From assembly GCA_024638355.1 (NCBI GenBank), contig JAHEKO010000228.1, positions 1-6,385 of the forward strand: a DNA stretch of 6,385 bases. Reading direction: 5' to 3'. Origin of the DNA: Acidobacteriota bacterium (lineage in GTDB: Bacteria; Acidobacteriota; Thermoanaerobaculia; Multivoradales; JAHEKO01). The translations under genes were made by a program, and so were the position numbers. A model generated the notes under the pieces. That model ran no database searches and had not been told where the DNA came from. It saw nothing but the letters and a program-made list of their open reading frames with translations. This document shows positions 1 to 4,139 of this stretch, piece by piece. How positions within the stretch are numbered: the stretch's first letter is position 1; every line of letters begins with the position of its first letter.

Positions 1-1008
1 CCAGGTGCCGGGCTCGGCGGCGACCAGCGGCGGTGCCTCGGAGTCGAACTCGTCCTGGACCGCGCCCACGAGTTGCTCGATGACGTTCTCCAGGGTGATG
101 GCTCCGACCACCGACCCGAGCTCGTCGACCAGGAGCGCCAGGTGGGATCGGCTGTTCTGCATGATTCTCAGGACCTGACGGATCGGCAACAGGTCCGGGA
201 GCCGTTCGAGCGGGCGCGCAAGAGATTCCAGGTTGGCGGCCTCATCGGCGGCGAGACCGAGGAGATCCTTGACGTGCACGACGCCGATGGCGTCGTCGAG
301 AGAGCCTCTACAGAGGGGAAAGCGGGTGTGCTTGCGGTCTTGGACCACCTCCAGGCACTCCTCGAACGACCAATCTGCGTGTAGAGGCACCACCTCGTGG
401 CGGGGAATCATGATCTCGCGCGCGGTGGTCTCATCGAATCGGAATACCGCCGTCAGGAGCTCGAGCTCGGTCGGACTCACCTGGCCTTCCATGGCCCCGA
501 GCTGGATCATCGCCACGATCTCGCCCTCGGTGGTCGCTGGCGCCGTCTTGCCCCGAGTGACCAGCGACGAGAACTTCTCGGTGACCCAGATCGCCGGCTT
601 CAGCGCCTTGCCGATACCCAACAGCGGCCACACCAAGATCGGCCAGAGTGTGCGCCAATGGACCGCGCCGTAGGTCTTGGGCAGGATCTCCGACAGCATC
701 AGGATGGCCAGGGTGAGGACGGCCGAGAACGCCGGCACGGCCCCTGATCCCAGGTGCTGGGCGGCGAGCATGCCGGCGATGGTGGCGCCGGCGGTATTGG
801 CGACGGTGTTGAGGATCAGGATAGCCGCAGTCGGCTCGGCGATCTGGCGCTTGAGAGCGAGGAAGGCCTCGGCTCCCTTGGAATGACGCCCGTGAGCCTT
901 GGCCGCTTCGAGGGTGGCGACCCGGGTCGAGTAGAGCGTTGCCTCGAAGAGTGAGCAGCAGGCGGACAGAAAGAGGGTGACAGCGACCACAGTGACGAGG
1001 AGGCTCAT
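1..1008 (-). CDS. CNNM/CorC (HlyC/CorC) family DUF21-CBS membrane protein, C-terminus beyond window
   Basis: An open frame of 336 codons runs from the ATG at 1008 to the left edge with no stop, so the end of the protein is missing. Residues 1-150 look like the DUF21 (CNNM) membrane domain: hydrophobic helices at about 3-25, 58-83, 90-108 and 120-135, with the conserved SEILPK motif at 106-111. A linker rich in Glu follows, then a CBS pair: CBS1 about 199-250 (IMIPR start, VVHVKDLL end) and CBS2 about 264-316, closing with the family-typical VQDEFD at 317-322. The small C-terminal CorC_HlyC domain should begin just past the window. Family members are linked to Mg2+ (or Co2+) export or transport regulation at the inner membrane, with the CBS pair sensing nucleotide or Mg2+. 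The start is backed by AAAGGA 8 nt upstream. It lies 24 nt after the mgtE stop, so it is probably the last known gene of the same operon. The exact substrate cannot be told from sequence. Confidence 0.9.
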   Translation of the reverse strand, partial: MSLLVTVVAVTLFLSACCSLFEATLYSTRVATLEAAKAHGRHSKGAEAFLALKRQIAEPTAAILILNTVANTAGATIAGMLAAQHLGSGAVPAFSAVLTLAILMLSEILPKTYGAVHWRTLWPILVWPLLGIGKALKPAIWVTEKFSSLVTRGKTAPATTEGEIVAMIQLGAMEGQVSPTELELLTAVFRFDETTAREIMIPRHEVVPLHADWSFEECLEVVQDRKHTRFPLCRGSLDDAIGVVHVKDLLGLAADEAANLESLARPLERLPDLLPIRQVLRIMQNSRSHLALLVDELGSVVGAITLENVIEQLVGAVQDEFDSEAPPLVAAEPGTW

Positions 1009-1016
1009 GTCTCGAG

Positions 1017-1022
1017 TCCTTT
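1017..1022 (-). promoter_or_regulatory. Ribosome binding site of the CNNM/CorC gene
   Basis: AAAGGA lies 8 nt before the ATG at 1008, in the short gap after the mgtE stop codon. It fixes the start of the DUF21 protein, which would otherwise be hard to place because the frame has no end in the window. Confidence 0.7.
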
Positions 1023-1032
1023 CGGATCTGAC

Positions 1033-2328
1033 CTAGAGGTAGGCGGCCATCAGGGTAGCGATGCCGAGGAAGCTGAAGAAACCGGCCACGTCGGTGACCG
1101 TGGTGAGGATGATAGACGAGGATTGGGCCGGATCCTGCCGCAGCGCGACGAGAAGCAGTGGAATGGCACCGCCCGAGAGCCCGGCGATGGTCATCGAGGC
1201 CACCATCGAGAGACCGATGACGGCGGTCAAGCCCACCGAGTGGCTCCACAAGTAGACCAGGGCGGACGTGGTTACCGACACGGCCAGCCCATTGGCGAAG
1301 CCCACCCTCATCTCCTTGCCGAGCACGGTCGCCCACTGCCGCGGCCGGATCTCCCGCAGCGCCAGCCCGCGCATGGTCACGGCAAGGGCCTGGGCGCCGG
1401 TGTTGCCGGACTGCCCGGCCACGACCGGAAGAAGAACCGCGAGCGCGGTCACCCGGGCGATGGTGTCCTCGAAGAGACCGACCACGGCCGCAGCGAGAAA
1501 CGCCGTGCCGAGATTGATCTCCAGCCACGGCAGCCGTTTGCGAACGGCGAATCCGGCCGGCGACAGCGCCCGTTCTTCCTTGCTGGCTCCGACCATCGTC
1601 TGCATGCCGGCGATCATCTCGTCCCGAGCCGCGTCGAGCAGCGCCTCCTGGCGAATCACTCCGACCAGGCGTCCGCCGATGTCGACGACCGGCAGGCTGG
1701 TGAGCCGATGCCGGCCGAGAAGCTCCGCCACCTCGTCGCGCGGGGCCATGGCGCCGATCACCGCCGGCAGAGGCTCGAGAAGGTCGCCTAGGCGCCGGTC
1801 AGAGTCCGCGACGGCGAGGTCGGCCAGGGGGACCCTTCCCAGCAGCAGCCCCTCACCGTCGACCACGAACACCTGCTCGTGGGGCCGGACCGTCGCCGTT
1901 CTCACCGCGGCCAGAGTCGCCTCGACAGACATCTCGGGGCCGAGGGCGAGCAGGCGGGACTCCATGACCGCCCCCGCGACCTCGTCGGGGTAGCTGGCGA
2001 GCTCCCTGAGCTCGGCCCGGAGGCGAGGCTGGAGGAGGGCGAGATAACGCTCGCGCTCGGATTCCTCCAGCCGCGACAGCTGGCGTGCCGCCACCGCCGG
2101 GTCGAGATTCTCGAGCACGGCGCGAATGCGAGGCTCGTCGAGCCGCACCAGGACCGCATCCGCACGCAACGGTGACAGACGCGACAGCAGATTCGCGAGC
2201 ACCCGCTCGGGCTGGGACTCGAGAACCTCGACGGCCTCGTCGACCGCGAGCTCCTCGAGCCCGGCGGCGGCCTCGTCGGGATGACGCTCGAGATAGAGAC
2301 TGCTGAGGACCTCGTCGGCCAGGCTCAT
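1033..2328 (-). CDS. mgtE: MgtE-family magnesium channel/transporter, full length
   Basis: This 431-residue protein has the complete MgtE plan: helical N domain (about 1-118, ending in the family motif around SYPDEVAGAVM at 112-122), a CBS pair (about 124-180 and 183-235), a connecting plug segment (about 236-262), and a five-helix membrane domain (about 272-431). Membrane landmarks are LPVVAGQSGNTGAQA at 300-314, the RGLALREI loop at 320-327, and DPAQ...TTVTDVAG at 399-415. Asp413 lies 18 residues from the C-terminus, matching by position the pore Asp432 of the 450-residue Thermus thermophilus MgtE. MgtE homodimers conduct Mg2+ inward across the inner membrane, and the cytoplasmic domains close the pore when Mg2+ is high. 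The ATG at 2328 is chosen over an upstream extension to 2535 because AGGAGG sits 5 nt before it, family length fits, and the extension would overlap the preceding gene. Its start overlaps the previous stop (ATGA). The normally acidic plug segment looks weak (see findings). Confidence 0.95.
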   Translation of the reverse strand: MSLADEVLSSLYLERHPDEAAAGLEELAVDEAVEVLESQPERVLANLLSRLSPLRADAVLVRLDEPRIRAVLENLDPAVAARQLSRLEESERERYLALLQPRLRAELRELASYPDEVAGAVMESRLLALGPEMSVEATLAAVRTATVRPHEQVFVVDGEGLLLGRVPLADLAVADSDRRLGDLLEPLPAVIGAMAPRDEVAELLGRHRLTSLPVVDIGGRLVGVIRQEALLDAARDEMIAGMQTMVGASKEERALSPAGFAVRKRLPWLEINLGTAFLAAAVVGLFEDTIARVTALAVLLPVVAGQSGNTGAQALAVTMRGLALREIRPRQWATVLGKEMRVGFANGLAVSVTTSALVYLWSHSVGLTAVIGLSMVASMTIAGLSGGAIPLLLVALRQDPAQSSSIILTTVTDVAGFFSFLGIATLMAAYL

Positions 2329-3155
2329 CCCACCCTCCTCGTCATCGCCAGGAGCTCGGCGGCCACTCGCTGCGATCCGGACCAGTAGAGGTCGCCGAGC
2401 GACCCGAGCACCGAGCTCGGCGTGGATCGCGCCTCCCGGTCGAGGCGGGCCAGACGTCGCACTGTCCCGTAGCTCAGGACCCCGACCAGGACGTTGCTCT
2501 GGTCGACGACCGGCAGGGCATGGAACGCATCCCAACCGGGGTGTCGCAGGATCGCCTCCCTCCGGGCTCGAGCCGGGATCCGCTGAACTTCCTTCGTCAT
2601 CAATCCCGCCACCGAGGCCTTGGGGTCGGCGTGCATCAGACGGCGCAGGTCGAGCACCCCGATCAGCCGCTCCTGACCGTCGACCGCGTAGAGGTAGTAC
2701 CGGAGGTCACTGGGGTCTCGCCCCAGCGAATCGAGTACCTCGCCTGCCGTGCGCTCGGCTCTGACGGTAAGGACCGCGGGCTCCATCAACGCTCCGGCCG
2801 ACCCCTCCTCGTAGCGAAGCAGGTTCTGCACCCGACGCGCCTTCTGCGTCGGCAGGAGCTCTCGGAACGCAGAGCGCTCGTCGGCCGTAAGCCGGCGCAG
2901 CGTCGCCGCCACCCGCTCGACCGGCATCTCCGCCAACACCTCCGCCCCCCGAGGGATGGTCAGGGCCCGTAGGCAAGCGACCCACTCGTGGGCGCTGAGG
3001 CCGCCGGCCACCGACGCTGCAAGCTGCGCCGGACACCTCTCGAAGAAGTCGGCCGCCTCGGCGGCCGGAAGTCCTGCCAGGGCCTGTGCCGCGGCCTGGG
3101 GATGCGCGGTCGCGAAGGCCTCGGCGATCGCGATGATCGGTCGGCTGCTGCCCAC
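2325..3155 (-). CDS. Stand-alone MgtE N-domain plus CBS-pair protein (no membrane domain)
   Basis: This 276-residue soluble protein resembles the cytoplasmic half of MgtE. Residues about 8-118 are Ala/Leu/Glu-rich helices like MgtE_N, closing with RYEEGSAGALM at 114-124, the counterpart of the conserved Y-x-E/D-x-x-A/S-G-x-L/V-M motif. CBS1 covers about 125-177 (ends IGVLDLRRLM) and CBS2 about 182-237 (LPVVDQSNVLVGVLSYG core). A 39-residue tail follows with no hydrophobic helix long enough to span a membrane, so the MgtE channel is absent. A GTG start at 3155 is chosen because GGAGGAGG lies 6 nt before it; the frame is open further upstream but only inside the MscS-like gene. It begins 1 nt after that gene's stop, and its TGA overlaps the mgtE ATG. 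Such modules bind Mg2+ or adenine nucleotides in full MgtE. Here a sensor or partner subunit for the neighbouring MgtE is inferred. A decayed mgtE is less likely because the frame is intact and cleanly ended. Confidence 0.88.
   Translation of the reverse strand: MGSSRPIIAIAEAFATAHPQAAAQALAGLPAAEAADFFERCPAQLAASVAGGLSAHEWVACLRALTIPRGAEVLAEMPVERVAATLRRLTADERSAFRELLPTQKARRVQNLLRYEEGSAGALMEPAVLTVRAERTAGEVLDSLGRDPSDLRYYLYAVDGQERLIGVLDLRRLMHADPKASVAGLMTKEVQRIPARARREAILRHPGWDAFHALPVVDQSNVLVGVLSYGTVRRLARLDREARSTPSSVLGSLGDLYWSGSQRVAAELLAMTRRVG
2334..2339 (-). promoter_or_regulatory. Ribosome binding site of mgtE, inside the preceding gene
   Basis: AGGAGG, a strong Shine-Dalgarno match, lies 5 nt before the ATG at 2328 and inside the last codons of the preceding MgtE-like gene. 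Together with the ATGA overlap it decides the mgtE start and suggests translational coupling. Confidence 0.8.
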
Positions 3156-3156
3156 T

Positions 3157-3975
3157 TCAATCCTCCTCCGGCACCAGGGCCGACACCGATTCACTGAAGA
3201 TCTTCGTCGGCACCGCGGCCCGCCCCTCGGCGGTGTCGATGACGACCGTCGTCGGACGGATCTCGACGATGCGCCCGGTGATGCCCTCGACCCGAACCTT
3301 TTGGCCGGTCTGATAGATCTGCTGGACGTAGTGGGAAGCGAGGATGTTGCTGACCGTGGTGCGGGCTCCCAGCCCGAAAGCGAGGGTCGCACCACCGATC
3401 AGACCGGCGAGAAGGGTAGCGGAAAGCACCACCAGGATGGTGCTGTCGACTCGGAGCTGGTCGAGTGCCAGAACCGCCGCGATCACGAAGAGCAAGACCT
3501 TGGCCGACTCGCCGAGGAGCTCGGCATGGGAGAGACCGCTCGCTCTTGCCGCCGACCCGACTCCGCGCTTGACGAAGTCTCCGAACAGAAAGGCCAGCAG
3601 CACGATGATCACCGCGCCGAGGGCAGCGGGAAGGTAGATGGCGATCGCCGCCAGGCCTTCTCCGACGACTCGCAGGCCGAGCTGCTCTACCGCGGCGGCG
3701 ATGAAGAGGAGCAGCACCAGCCAGAAGACGAAAGCCGACGCGATCCGGCTGCCCACGTTCTGCTCGCGCGCCTCTTCACCGCCGGTGAGCTTGTGGACGA
3801 AGCGCTCGATCCGCGCTACGACCTGTCGCACGAGCAGGCGGAGCAGCAGGGCGACGATCCAACCGACCGCGACCGTGAGCAGCGCTCCCAGCACGCGGGG
3901 CAGGTACGCTGCAAGGGACGCCCAGAGGTCACCGAGAGACCCCGCGGACAGCTCCAGCAATTGACGAAATTCCAT
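3157..3975 (-). CDS. MscS-type small mechanosensitive ion channel family protein
   Basis: A 272-residue inner-membrane protein. Hydrophobic helices fall at about 25-50, 79-100, 106-135, 157-172 and 178-204, more than the three of Escherichia coli MscS and like the 'conserved TM helix' relatives. The last helix is Gly/Ala-rich (LLAGLIGGATLAFGLG, 188-203) as in the MscS pore helix TM3, followed by the beta domain: GQKVRVEGITGRIVEIRPTT at 224-243 and the VPTKIF segment at 255-260, where many relatives have a PN motif. The protein stops about 12 residues later, so the alpha/beta cage seen in E. coli MscS is missing. Family members open under membrane tension and release solutes during hypo-osmotic shock; some conduct selected ions. 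The ATG at 3975 is preceded by AGGT about 8 nt upstream, a modest ribosome binding site. It is the first gene of the four-gene set, after a 154-nt intergenic region. Confidence 0.9.
   Translation of the reverse strand: MEFRQLLELSAGSLGDLWASLAAYLPRVLGALLTVAVGWIVALLLRLLVRQVVARIERFVHKLTGGEEAREQNVGSRIASAFVFWLVLLLFIAAAVEQLGLRVVGEGLAAIAIYLPAALGAVIIVLLAFLFGDFVKRGVGSAARASGLSHAELLGESAKVLLFVIAAVLALDQLRVDSTILVVLSATLLAGLIGGATLAFGLGARTTVSNILASHYVQQIYQTGQKVRVEGITGRIVEIRPTTVVIDTAEGRAAVPTKIFSESVSALVPEED
3162..3169 (-). promoter_or_regulatory. Ribosome binding site for the GTG-started MgtE-like gene
   Basis: GGAGGAGG lies 6 nt before the GTG at 3155 and is formed by the last Pro-Glu-Glu-Asp codons of the MscS-like gene. 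It is the main reason for accepting a GTG start here, since no ATG lies nearby in frame. Confidence 0.75.
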
Positions 3976-3976
3976 T

Positions 3977-4000
3977 GAACTTACCTGTTCGGATGCGAAC
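3977..4000 (-). promoter_or_regulatory. Candidate operator: three alternating GTTC/GAAC half-sites at 10-bp spacing
   Basis: On the minus strand GTTC (4000-3997), GAAC (3990-3987) and GTTC (3980-3977) alternate in orientation with exactly 6 bp between each pair, one helical turn from site to site. The first pair extends to a perfect GTTCG-N4-CGAAC dyad. The last half-site ends 1 nt before the ATG of the MscS-like gene, and the gene's weak ribosome binding site lies between sites two and three, so a bound protein could block expression. The half-sites recall LexA-type boxes, but the spacing does not match the classic GAAC-N4-GTTC form. Binding is inferred only. Confidence 0.35.
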
Positions 4001-4025
4001 GTACAGTACTACGATTCGCCGTCTG

Positions 4026-4056
4026 AACAGCCGGGTCGAGGAGGCTGTTACCCGGC
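4026..4056 (-). promoter_or_regulatory. Overlapping alternative stem-loops (possible leader RNA switch)
   Basis: On the minus strand the order is GCCGGGT (4056-4050), AACAGCC (4049-4043), a 6-nt spacer, then ACCCGGC (4036-4030) overlapping GGCTGTT (4032-4026). The first arm pairs perfectly with the third and the second with the fourth, 7 bp each. Because arms three and four share GGC, both stems cannot form fully at once. If transcribed, this lies about 50-80 nt upstream of the MscS-like start. Function is unproven; no U-run follows either stem. Confidence 0.35.
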
Positions 4057-4070
4057 ACATGAATCTACCC

Positions 4071-4088
4071 GCAGCGGCCGACCGCTGC
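4071..4088 (-). terminator. GC-rich tetraloop hairpin, possible terminator of the SBBP-repeat gene
   Basis: GCAGCGG and CCGCTGC form a perfect 7-bp stem around a 4-nt TCGG loop, about 42 nt after the stop codon of the upstream gene. It is the best-placed terminator-like structure in the intergenic region. No U-tract follows (the next bases are GGGTAGATTC), so it may be a weak or U-less terminator, a 3' RNA-stabilising stem, or chance in GC-rich DNA. Confidence 0.35.
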
Positions 4089-4119
4089 CGCCCGGACGAG
4101 CGACGGGTCCGACCGAGCG

Positions 4120-4139
4120 GGCGCCGGTCCTACGGCGCC
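4120..4139 (-). repeat. Inverted repeat spanning the stop codon of the SBBP-repeat gene
   Basis: GGCGCCG and CGGCGCC flank a 6-nt centre that contains the TAG stop (4132-4130). The stem would be a perfect 7 bp, but each arm contains the self-complementary GGCGCC, no U-run follows, and such stems arise easily in this base composition. It may add to transcript-end structure together with the hairpin further on. Confidence 0.3.

Larger units (their letters stand above)
3976..4129. other. Intergenic region between the SBBP-repeat gene and the MscS-led operon
   Basis: This is the only noncoding stretch of note. It should contain the end of the upstream transcript and the promoter of the four-gene set. 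On the minus strand it carries a perfect 7-bp tetraloop hairpin, an overlapping pair of alternative stems, and 10-bp-spaced GTTC/GAAC sites. I searched for -35/-10 pairs: TAGATT (4068-4063) and TAGTAC (4011-4006) are weak -10-like hexamers, but neither has a good -35 at 16-18 nt, so no promoter is called. Confidence 0.7.

Noticed and set aside
958..1008. Lipobox-like L-S-A-C at residues 14-17 of the CNNM/CorC protein, suggesting a lipoprotein.
   Set aside because: The segment aligns with the first membrane helix of DUF21 proteins (LSAxxSxxEtAL pattern), and there is no positively charged n-region, so cleavage is unlikely.
431..1528. 365-codon minus-strand frame crossing the mgtE/CNNM junction.
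   Set aside because: It is out of frame with two well-supported genes and encodes Arg/Gly/His-rich sequence typical of a shifted frame.
2329..2535. In-frame upstream extension of mgtE to an ATG-like start at 2535, adding 69 residues.
   Set aside because: The extension is Arg/Pro-rich shadow sequence inside the preceding gene, MgtE family length fits without it, and AGGAGG sits 5 nt before the ATG at 2328.
3156..3395. Longer version of the stand-alone MgtE-like gene starting near 3395.
   Set aside because: The added 80 residues are Ser/Arg-rich and overlap the MscS-like gene in another frame; the GTG at 3155 with GGAGGAGG is the clear start.
2956..3978. 340-codon open frame on the plus strand.
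   Set aside because: It lies antisense to the MscS-like gene and the start of the MgtE-like gene; its product is hydrophilic, low-complexity and matches no family, as expected for a GC-rich shadow frame.
3987..4000. Classical LexA (SOS) box.
   Set aside because: The dyad is GTTCG-N4-CGAAC, the reverse orientation of the Gram-positive GAAC-N4-GTTC box, and it lacks the CTGT-N8-ACAG form; it is listed only as a generic candidate operator.
3976..4129. M-box magnesium riboswitch ahead of the operon.
   Set aside because: The region is too short and its stems do not match the multi-helix M-box layout; only two small alternative hairpins are visible.
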